From: Globisporangium splendens
Taxonomy: Eukaryota > Oomycota > Peronosporomycetes > Pythiales > Pythiaceae
Assembly (NCBI GenBank): GCA_006386115.1
Contig: VFIW01000006.1
Coordinates: forward strand, 764,706 to 828,705
DNA: 64,000 nt
Direction: 5' to 3'
In this document: in pieces, positions 30,989 through 40,495 of the stretch
Numbering within the stretch: position 1 is the first letter of the stretch
Layout: the number at the start of each line of letters is the position of its first letter
Notes under the pieces: generated by a model
Databases searched by the model: none
Told to the model about the DNA's origin: nothing
Seen by the model: only the letters and a program-made list of their open reading frames with translations
Program-made: the position numbers and the translations under genes

Positions 30989-32741
30989 ATGTCGAACGCG
31001 GTGGTGGCGCCCAAGACCATGGCGCAGGAGACGACGCCGCTGCTCGCGGGCTACGCCAAGCAGCGCGTGGTGCCGCTGTTGCCGCCCATCATCACGCGCT
31101 TCGTGTCCAGCGACGAGGACGACATCGACACGAGCGGCACGAGTCTGCGCGGCCGCGGCGGCAGTGACGCCATGACGTACGACACGATGATGCAGCTCTC
31201 GGTGCCGCGCAACCCGTTCTGCCACACCAAGTTCCGCTCCTTCGTCATCTGGTTCATGACGTCCTGGATCCTCTTCCTCACGAACCAGCTCACGACGCTC
31301 CCCGTGGGTTTCTTCCCGAGTTACGCGCAGACGCACTTTGCCATGTCGCCGATGGAGCTCTCGGTGTTCTTTGCCATGTACCCGCTGTGCATCATGGTGA
31401 GCAGTCCGCTGACTGCAGCGGTTAGTCCGTCCGTCGGGCGGCAGACAATCATCTGCATTGGACTCGTGCTCAGTGGCACGTCGACGATCGCGTTCGCGTA
31501 CACGAGCACCATCTCGACTGTGTTTGTGCTTCGAGTCCTCCAGGGACTCGGCGCCGGCGCAGCAGGTATGTGGTTTGTGCCGCTCATGTACTACTCTACA
31601 GTACGGTTAGTAATAGTGCGTTTCCTTTGTAGTCGTTGGCGCGTTTTCGATGATCACGGAGGAGTTTTCGGCGTCGATCGGGCAAATCCTTGTGATCCAA
31701 GAGTTCATTGTGGCCGCTGCGTTCGTAACAGCGCCGCCCATTGGAAGCCTCTTGTTCGAATACGACGGATACCAGACGCCGTTCTTGGTCTCGGGGGTGG
31801 CGCAGATCATCGTTGTGATGCTGGTGCCGTTCGTGTTCATCGAGTACAGTCTCCCCGACGGACTCTACTCGCGCGGACCGCTGCGCAGCGCGTCGTTGTA
31901 CCTGCCGATGCCGAAAGGAGACCAAGTCGGCTTTCGCGATGTGCTCACGCCAACGTGTGTGATCTGCTTGCTGCTGACGGTGTTCTCCATGGCGTCGTTT
32001 GGGTTCATCGACCCGTACCTGGGCACGCATCTCGAGACCGTGCTCGGCGCGCAGCATTTCGCGATCGGACTGGGCTTTGCAGTCAGTGCGTTCGTGTACT
32101 TTCTCGGTGGACTCGTGTACATGTGGCTGAGCCGCAACTGCGGGTGCAAGCAAGTGATCCTGCTGGGGTTGGTCCAGCTCTCGGTCGGTTTCTTCTTTCT
32201 TGGACCGCCTCCGTTCTTGGACACGCTGTTCCACGACTACAACCGTCTCTGGTCGATGCAGTGGATGTCTCTCGTATTTATTGGCTGTGGCGCGGCGCTC
32301 GCGATCGCTCCGGGGCTCCCGCTGACACTGATCAGTGTTGCGACCATGGGACCGCAAGCGTTCAATTTGGTCATTGGTCTCTTCTCGGCAGCAGTGTACT
32401 TGGGTCAAGCGCTCGGTCCGTTCATTGCGCTCCTCCTCATGATGGTGCTGCCGTCATCGCACTCACTCAACTGCTTCGCGGCCAAAGAGAATGCCTTTCA
32501 CGCATGCGAGTCGTCGCTGCCGTGGGCGTTCACGACGTACTCGTTCGTCGCGGCGGCACTCTTCGTGTTCGTGGCGGTCAACCTCTCGACTGGGGAGAAG
32601 ATCGTGGAGATACTGCAGAACAATAAAAGGCGTTTCTCGCTGGCGCGGCAGGCGTCCGAGTACGGTCAGTTTGTATTCTTCGATGAAGACGACTTTGCGG
32701 AAAATGAAGTCGACGACGACGACGGTACGACGCGCGTGTGA
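30989..32741 (+). CDS. major facilitator superfamily transporter
   Basis: Two exons, 30989-31565 and 31633-32741, joined in phase over a 67-bp intron (GTATGT..TGTAG); 561 residues. A 90-residue cytoplasmic N-terminus precedes 12 hydrophobic segments. Typical MFS features are the segment 2-3 loop region with SPSVGRQTIICIG, the glycine-rich VLQGLGAGAA segment at the intron, and a long central loop. The C-terminal tail is acidic (FFDEDDFAENEVDDDDG). The overall pattern resembles multidrug or vesicular amine type antiporters, but the substrate cannot be told. Two in-frame Met codons (30989 and 31019) are possible starts. Confidence 0.85.
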
Positions 32742-33217
32742 GACCGAGAAAGTGCGAGCAAAGGTTCATGGAAGTCTGGAGTGAGGAGGTGCGTATGCAC
32801 GCACTGGCGTCTTCGTTTGGAGCAAATGGTGGCTTGGAGTGGAGTACCCCTCACTTTTTGTCTCAATAATGCATTCGAGCACCTTTTCTATTTATTTAAA
32901 CGCATGCGAACGCACATGGAAGCTGGAGGGGTTGTCTCTGTGACGCACTCCATCTGGAGGAGGCAGCTCGCAAAGACTAGTCTCACTAAACCAACCTCGC
33001 ACGATGATTGCTTTGCAAGGGAGAAATGCTCCATTATTCCCCACTTTTGTGCCTCTTTGTCCTTAAATGCGTTGAAAAGCACATTCTTGCCCTTATCAAG
33101 TATTACTGTCCATACTGACTTAAACCAGTACACTTGCATTGCCTAGCTGACTCCCCTCGCTTTAGTGACCTGGACACCCCTGTTCATATCGCTTCGCTCA
33201 TTTTCAGTATTGGCTGC
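32742..33217. other. intergenic, promoter of the SNAPC1-like gene
   Basis: Contains the 3' flank of the MFS gene and the promoter described at 33195. No other feature seen. Confidence 0.4.
33195..33211 (+). promoter_or_regulatory. oomycete initiator-type core promoter
   Basis: GCTCATTTTCAGTATTG fits the oomycete initiator consensus GCTCATTYYNCAWTTT at most positions. It lies about 10-20 bases before ATG 33218 and rules out the upstream in-frame ATG at 33134 as the start. Confidence 0.6.
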
Positions 33218-36200
33218 ATGGCGCGCGCAGCGGACGTGGCGACGCCGTCATCTCCATCGCCTTCTTCCGCAGCAGCAGCGGCTCCGCTGAATGGAATCTC
33301 CGCAGTCGCGGCCACTGCTGGTGCACCCAGTGCTGCTGTGCGCGGCAGCGATGACGACGTGCAACACGGCAATGCTGTGGCCACGACCAGCAGCAGCCAT
33401 TCCAATGGCAATGAGCATTTGACCACAGGTCCTAATAGCGGTGACGAGCAGCAGCAATTCGAGCGCCTGGAGCGGCAGCGTATGGCACAGCAACTGCGCT
33501 TGTCCACACAAAGGCTCACTCGCCCGTCTGATGCAGCGCCACACGAAGGGATCCCAGCGACTGGTGCACGGAAGCCGCCGCTCGCGAGGAAGCCGGCCAA
33601 CAGAAGCAGCGCCACGCCGAAAGCAGCTAATGGTGGAAGCGTGCAACGCCGTGAGTCCTCCCCTGGTACCGGATTTGACCAAGCGCTGTTCCAATTTGCC
33701 AACTGCATGCGTAAGGAATTCGAAGAGCTCTCAGACGAGTTCGTGAAGGTGCGATCTAAACTTTGTCTATATCTGCCTGTTGTGGTATCTAATGCTTACA
33801 TATTGTTCTGTGTGCTTGTGGCGATGAACTGAGCAGGGGGAAATCACATTTGCTGCATTCAAAGGCTTGTGGCATGAGCATCGCATGAGCGCAGCGTTCC
33901 ACGTCGAGTTTTGGGAAAGTACGCCAACCACAACGCACCAGACGATCCTGCAAATGGCGCTCGGTACGACCTCCATCCCACGCATTTCTGTACTACGCTC
34001 TCACACTGACTGACTAACTGTTGGTGGTTGGGACTTTGTAGATCTGCTCGTTTGCTGGATCGAAGACCATACTCCTTTCGAGACCGGACAAACCATCGCG
34101 ACGCTGTTCGGGTACGTCTTTGCACTGCACAGTGCGTACTCGGCGCAATTGGGCACCCCAAAGCACAAGATCGATATCGATCCACGGTCCTGGACGGCGC
34201 TCATGGGTATCGAGTTTGTGGCGACGGGGCTCGGCGCTGCGCTGTTCCCGCAGGCGGCCAAGCAAGTGCTGCGGATGCTGCACACGCTTGCGAACAAGGA
34301 AAACGCGTTCCTCAGGTGTCTACGCGGGTTTGGCTATCAATTCCGAGTGAGATCTGGCCGGGTGCATCGAGAGGAGGCGCGGTCCATTGCCAACGCTGTC
34401 GGTAGCACTGGCGTCTTTCTTTCACAGCCTCTGGTGAGTGCAGCAAGATGTTTGTTTGCTTCATTATTGATTGTGACACTGACATGTCATTATTGTTGTT
34501 TGTCTGCAGCTGAAACAAGACCAAGTCCAGCGGCTGGAGACACTGAACGCACAGTACACTGAAGCGATCGCGCGCGTGGATCCCGCCAGCATCGGCGCCA
34601 AACCGCGTGGCAGACTCTCTACAAAGTCAACTTCGTCGTCTTCTCTACCTGCTGTGCCTGGATTCGATCAAGCGCATGAAAAGAACCGAGCAGAGCTGCT
34701 GGCTCGCTTTCAGTCGTATCTCGCGCAAAAGTCCACATCACAAAGTCAAAACATCCTCGAGCTTCGACGCAACCTGCAAACGACTCGCGATCACCATCAG
34801 CAGCAAGCCCTACGCTCGTTGCAAGATGCGGAATCCGTGCAATCCTACGATAACGATGCAGACATGCAGTTTGCGTTTGAAGAGTCTGCCGTACTCCAGG
34901 CTCCATCAAGTCACACTGCTTCCCTCGCACGGCATGTGATGCCTTCTTCTCGAGCCGCGATGTCGGTTGCATCCAGTGAAAGCGACGGTCTCGCCGAACT
35001 CGAAGCGGAGCTGAGTCGTGACATTTACAGCAGCATTCCGGACTCTCGTTTGCCCGTACACCAAACTCAAAAACGCGCAGCAGTGCGAAAGCAAGCAGGT
35101 GGTATCGTCCGCAGCAAACCGTTGACCACCACAACAACGCCAAGTGGACGGAAGCGGCCGCGAGCGCAGTCGGTCACGAGCGTTGACTCCGTCGGGAGTG
35201 CAATGTCGGGGCTGACGGAATTGCAAGCCGAGTTGGATGCATCCTCGCCACTCGTGCACACACGTTATGCGGGGTCCCCGAAGATGCGCGTTCCCATGGA
35301 CGACGCTCAATCGGATGCCGAGGCGTCTTCTACTGACTCGGAAATTGACGAGAGTGACGACGGATTAGCGGAGCTGGAGGCGGAACTCGAAGCCGAAGTC
35401 GGAGAATCGGACAAGAAGAAACCAACTGTTCCACAGGCTGCAAAGAAGAAAAAGATGGCAGCACCACGTGCTGCAAGCAAACGTGCTGCGGTACGTGAAC
35501 CTAAAGCCAACAGCGCAGTTGTGGCTGTGAAACGCAGGAAGCTTTCAGATGCGATCAGTGTTGCGGCCGAGAGCGACGATGGACTGCGGGAGTTGCAGGC
35601 AGAGTTGGAACTCTCCGCAATGGTAGCACCAGTGACGCATGCTGCTGTTGCTACTAAACCAGCCACCAGAGCCAATAGAAGCAAGAAAGCAGCGCCGATG
35701 GTAGCAGCTCCTCAAGGGATCCATCCGCGTGGCATCACTGCAAGGATGCGCAAGCGAACATTCGACGCGGCATCGGTTGGTACAGAGAGCGACGACGGAC
35801 TGGCGGAGCTCCAAGCAGAGCTGGCGATGGGAGCGGAAGAGAGACCGCCTCTGGAAGCGGCGACGACGCCACCGCCAGCGAGGCGTGTACGAGCAAGTAG
35901 AGCCGCAAAAGTGCAAGCAACTGAACCACTAGTCCACAAATCACGTGGTGTTGCGGCACGACGCATTGATGGTGCAGCATCGATTGCAACGCTTGAAAGC
36001 GACGACGGCTTGGCGGAACTGGAAGCTGAATTGGAGTTTTCATCTGCAGTCGAGCCTGCTGTGACTTCAGCGCCTGCGAAAGCGAAGCGATCCGCAAAGA
36101 GAGCACGCACCAGCGGCTCAGCAGAAAACTCGAGTGATTTTAGAACAGCTACTACTGCTAAACGGCAGTCTTCCTCGCGCAGCACTCGACCAGATTCCAT

Positions 36201-36642
36201 AGCGAATGGCATGGAAACTGCTGCAAAAACGCCTGCCCCACGACGCACGCGCGCTACTACTTCCACTCTGGACAGCACAACTGCAGATCAGAAACCGAGA
36301 CCTGTGAAGACCACTGCAGCGAAGAAGAAATCTCCTGCTAAAGCCACTGAGACTGCTGCTGAAAAACCGCCAACAGGGAGGAAAAAGCAAACCAAGACTG
36401 CCTCAGCTACCACACGCAAGAGCAGGAAGAACGAGCAGCCGACAGTGAGTGCGTTACCACCGTCGCAGCAATTGCAGAGCGGTCGAGAATGTGAGGAAGT
36501 CGATGATCAGGCAGCAACACAACGGACGCAGCTGTCTCGGCACGCAACGCCATTGTTATCAGCACCTAGTTCAGTAGCATCGGACGACGAAAGTGACGGA
36601 TTGGACGACCTCGAAGCGGAGCTGCAGGTGTCGATTGTCTGA
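33218..36642 (+). CDS. SNAPC1-like snRNA promoter-complex subunit with acidic repeats
   Basis: Four exons: 33218-33748, 33837-33963, 34042-34433, 34510-36642; 1,060 residues. Residues about 160-350 resemble the SNAPC1 (SNAP43) core: a helix FDQALFQFANCMRKEFEEL, then ITFAAFKGLWHEH, LLVCWIEDHTPFETG, ALHSAYSAQLGTPKHKIDI and CLRGFGYQF. SNAPc binds the proximal element of snRNA promoters for RNA polymerase II and III. The long C-terminal part is low-complexity, rich in Lys, Ala and Ser, and carries seven copies of an acidic amphipathic motif close to ESDDGLAELEAELE. The N-terminal 150 residues are also disordered. The start is set by the initiator motif at 33195. The SNAPC1 assignment rests on remembered family pattern and is moderate. 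Confidence 0.6.
34975..36630 (+). repeat. seven dispersed coding repeats, ESDDGLAELEAEL type
   Basis: Peptide repeats at about 34975, 35203, 35350, 35572, 35788, 35998 and 36586, each [E/S]-S-D-D/G-G-L-x-[E/D]-L-[E/Q]-A-E-L, separated by 60 to 190 residues of basic, Lys/Ala-rich linker. They are not tandem and differ at the DNA level, which suggests selection for the peptide rather than recent duplication. Confidence 0.8.
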
Positions 36643-36782
36643 GAAAGCAAGTAAATAAACAGTCAACGAACTCTAAAATTAACTCTCCACATTGCAGCCT
36701 TAGTTTCACCTGAGAGCGCCTTAAACCGTGGTTTGCTTCGTCGTTTAGCTCTGTTGAGCGGGGAACGGAACGTACGCCTTTG

Positions 36783-37951
36783 ATGAGAAATCTCAAGAAA
36801 GCTGCTGGTGCTCGCGGCAAACTGAATGAACCGGAAGCAGACGAGGGCTGGTGGCGCGTGCTGCTCTTGCGGGGCTTGATTCGCGGCGATCTCGAAGGTA
36901 TGAAATGCACCAACGATGCTGAGTTTGGTGGACTCGCTGACGTTCTTTGATCACTTTTCACTTTATAACCTTGTACAATGGCAGTGGTGGAGACCCAGGT
37001 GCTGGCACATATTGAATCGATTTCTGCTCCGTTTACAAACCTGATGCCGCCGTGGAAGCTGCAGTGGGAGTCCATTCACTGGTACCTTCTCACAAAAGCA
37101 TCACCAAAGCACGCACATGACCACCACATTGTCATACTAACCCAAGATTTCCCCGACATGAACGCACACAACACAGGTGGCTTTTCAAAGACGCGACTCC
37201 GCTCTGCATTGCAAGCATGTATTCGCATCCGGCGCTCGTGCGCTGGTTGCTCATGAACGGCGTGGATCGATCGACTCCCTGCCATCTAAAGCAGATCGCG
37301 CTGGATTTCGTTGGTGAGTGCTGCGAACACACCTCAGTGGTCGTCCCAAATCAAGGCAGTCTTGCTAGCGCGAGTGCAGAGTACCGCGCACTGCTGCAGG
37401 AGCCTGCGTCACTTCTGTTCCCTCCTGGTGAGCGCGTCGTCCTCTCGAGCAGCTATTCCTCCGAGATCGTTCTTCTTCGATCGTTTGCTGCCACACCTCT
37501 CGCTGCCATCCGCGGGCTCCCTCCTGGTAACAGCAGCGGCGACCTTACCCAACGCAAAAACACTCCGTCGTCACCATCCAAAGCGAGTTCGCTGCAGCAA
37601 AAGATCTTCAAGTGCCTCGTGACTATCACGTGGGAAACCCCACTCTCCAACGGCACGATCATCGACAAGTACGAGATACGCTATCGCAGCATTGTTGACG
37701 ACGACGGTGGCGACGAACTCGTGGGTCTCAATGGCGACGCTGGAGGCGGAAGCTCTCACTCGGAAAGCTGGCGACTGGAGCGCACAAACCACAATCGAAA
37801 GAGCCGCGAGCAAAACGTGATAATTGCAGGACTTCAGTTTGGTACGCTCTATGAGTTTATGATCCGTTCCTGGAACGCGGTCAGCAAGGGCGAGTAGGGG
37901 CGAAGCTACAAGGTCAAGACGCGCGAGTCACCCGATCTATCGACATCATAA
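36783..37951 (+). pseudogene. ankyrin and fibronectin III protein, probable premature stop
   Basis: Exons 36783-36897, 36985-37081 and 37177 onward join in phase. The protein has ankyrin-like helices (DATPLCIASMYSHPALVRWLL) and a fibronectin type III domain (VTITWETPLSNGTIIDKYEI; GTLYEFMIRSWNAVSKG). The frame stops at TAG 37895-37897, but GRSYKVKTRESPD, which fits the last strand of the same FN3 fold, follows in frame to TAA 37949-37951. In FN3 domains a Trp or similar residue is common at this place, so TGG to TAG is likely. A possible extra intron of 42 bases (37310-37351, GTGAGT..CAAG) would keep the frame. The function is not known. The start ATG is uncertain. Confidence 0.5.
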
Positions 37952-38323
37952 AAACGCATACTTTGGTTGTTGCACTGACACTCTATCCTTGTGCGTGAGA
38001 GGCTCTGTGTGGTCTTGAAAGTGCGACTGGATGGTACCTTGTATTCGTTTGTACTCAGTCGGTCGCCGTTTTGATGTGTTTGCCTTCGGTTTTCGAGCCC
38101 CCGCTTTTCCAATTCGCATCGCCGATGCTCGCAAAGTGTGGCGAGAAGCAAAATAGTGCGGTACTGATCGTTGCTAAGAGCGCCGCGCCATACGCTGGAC
38201 CATCGAGTGAGAGCATGTATGTCCACCCAGACAAGACTAAAAAGGAAAAAGAAACATACCAACATGTAGGTCGGAAAAAGAAGTCAAGCTTGAATATTGT
38301 AGTAATAAATGAGCAGCTTTGAC
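37952..38323. other. intergenic between convergent genes, no feature seen
   Basis: 3' flanks of the ankyrin-FN3 gene and the MFS gene on the other strand. Open frames here are shadows without domain support. Confidence 0.4.
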
Positions 38324-39707
38324 TTACTTGGCGAAATCGTTCTCCCAATAGACTGAATAAACCACAGACAAGCATGACGAGACGTTAGCAAGCTTCTACT
38401 TGAGGGAACCAGAGGTAATTGTCGAGAAAATAAGTAATACCGTGAGAGATGAGGAGATGCCCATGAATGCTCCGACTCGCTCTTGTGACACAAACGTCGT
38501 CTGAAGCGCAATCGAGCTTGCTCGCAACATGCTGCAACGAAATCAATAGTGAGTAAGGATTTTAATCCACGAACATCGGCACGAAGGAAGAAGTGGAGAA
38601 ATACCTGATCGACACGACTTGCGGGATGAGGATGATGTAGATCTGCTTGATCGTCGTGGCTTTTGAGAGCAAAACGAACGTGAGTACGTAAATGATACTG
38701 GAAAGCTGCAGCAAGAGCCGCTCCGACTTGATCATCTTGGTCGCGAGCCCGACCGACACACTTCCGAACGCGCCGAGAAACCCCATGTAGCTGAGCACAA
38801 ACCCCCTGGATTTGGAGTCCGTGCCAAACTTGTCTTCCAACAATGTAGAGAAGTGCGTGCGGTACAGAATCGCCGCCATCGCGAGCAATAGCCGTGCGAC
38901 TAGCAGCGTTTTCGCTGGACCAGTCTCATAGAATATGTTCTGGAACTCGAACAGTTTGTTTTTCGCGTTCAGCAACAAGCGCCTCCAGTCGACAGACGAC
39001 GAGCTCTTTGCCGAAGACGCGGCTTTCTCCAACGATACGTCGCTCGATACATTGGACAGGTGCTGGTGGTCGTGGAAAAATACCGACACGAGCGCGTAGT
39101 TGACGCCAAAAAGCGCTGTCGTGAGCAGCGTCGTGTAGTTGAAGCCATTCGGGACGGAGCTCACGTAGCCTCCCACGATCGGTCCAATGATGAAACCAGC
39201 ACTGGATGCCGCATTCAGGTTCCCAATCGCTGCGGATCGGAATTTTGGGTCTTCGGCATCCGTGACCGCGACCTTGATGATGTCGAGCGTGTGCTTGAAC
39301 AGCGCTGACGGGATCCGCGAGAGGATGACCATGTAGATGTTCCACGAGAGCCCGAGCAGCAAGTAGCCGCTCGAGGCGCCTACAAAGCACACCTGCAGCA
39401 CTCGTCGGCGGCCGTAGACGTCGCTCAAGCTGCCTGCAATCGGCGCCGCGAAGAACTGGATGAAGCCGTACATGGACATGATGCCGCCGAACGCGAGCGC
39501 GCCTGCGGTGCATTAGGTTGATCAGTCAATGGCATTTAGTAGAGAGAGAGAGAGAGAGAGAGAGCAATAGTGAGAGAGACGCATACCGCCGTCCATGGAC
39601 TTGACGTAGGACGAGAGCGACGGGATGATCATGGATACGGCCAAGAGGTCCAGGAACGACACGACGTACAGCACGCGGCGCTGCAACCACGCGGAGAGCG
39701 ACGCCAT
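38324..39707 (-). CDS. major facilitator transporter, TetA/MFSD9-like
   Basis: Four exons: 39707-39587, 39502-38605, 38531-38441, 38395-38324; phases agree and give 393 residues. The start is MASLSAWLQRRVLYVVSFLD. Segment 1 is followed by GALAFGGIMSMYGFIQFFAAPIAG and the MFS signature SLSDVYGRRRVLQ. Later segments include AAIGNLNAASSAGFIIGPIVGG, as in TetA-type drug:H+ antiporters and animal MFSD9/MFSD10. Twelve segments can be placed, counting those in the two short last exons (AFMGISSSLT, ..LSVVYSVYW). The substrate is unknown. An initiator-like GGCATTCCTCAATCAG lies just upstream of the start on the minus strand. Confidence 0.8.
39540..39565. repeat. (AG)n microsatellite in intron 1 of the MFS gene
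   Basis: About 12 AG units on the plus strand (CT in the transcript), giving a pyrimidine-rich stretch inside the first intron. Confidence 0.9.
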
Positions 39708-39712
39708 CTTTG

Positions 39713-39730
39713 CTCTGATTGAGGAATGCC
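39713..39730 (-). promoter_or_regulatory. initiator-like core promoter of the MFS gene
   Basis: On the minus strand GGCATTCCTCAATCAG matches the oomycete initiator core CATTYYNCAAT and lies about 10 bases before ATG 39707. Confidence 0.45.
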
Positions 39731-40495
39731 GAATGCGGAAAGTGTCAAGTTTTTGGATGTCTCGAAAAAACCTTCGCGAAAAAGGAAAATTGGCCAATCA
39801 CAGAGTCGTAAGGCAAATGATGATGCTCGCATTCTCCAATATTGACCAATGAGGGGCCGATTGCTGAACGTTTGACTGATCTCTGTCGTCACCACGTGGT
39901 CAGAAGAAGAGCGCAAAAGGAAAGCTCCTCCATGGTCTTTGTGTGAGGTTATTGCATCAAGACACGCTTGCTGTATATCCGGATACATCCACAAAGCTGT
40001 GAGCGAGTCAAGTCTGCTGCACGATATTGTGGCACGAGTGCCTTGCGTTGGTCCTGCTGAAAAGTGCACTTGCTCTTCAGCACGTGACGGTTCAACCTTC
40101 AAGTCTGAGAGAAAGGAGGTCTGTCAGTTTGACAAACTGGCAGCACATATTCTGATCATTTGTGTTCCTAACGGACTGTGTGATACGAACAAAACAGGTC
40201 AACAAACTGCACAGTTTCTAACGGAATGACACTGCTCCCAACATGTTGTGTTGATAGGAACCAGTTCATGTGGGCCACGCCAGTCAAATCTGGATTGTTC
40301 TTAACTTATTGATCCCATTCTTAACGTGTTGCAACGGGTCGTCAAGATACCGTTTTTGCTTTTGTGGAACACGCGAGCCAGCAGCTCCACACGAAATTTG
40401 CTTCTGGGCTGAGGAATCCACCCATTCCCAAGCTCAAGCTCTCCCTGTGTGCGCGCCTGCATCGCATTGTTCAAGCCGCACTCTTTCCCTCAGCC
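39731..40495. other. divergent promoter region, MFS transporter and HisRS
   Basis: About 765 bp, AT-richer than the coding parts. A weak initiator-like GCATCGCATTGTTCAAG lies at 40459-40475, upstream of the HisRS start. No open frame with domain support and no repeat larger than short TTAACGTGTTG-like words. Confidence 0.4.
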
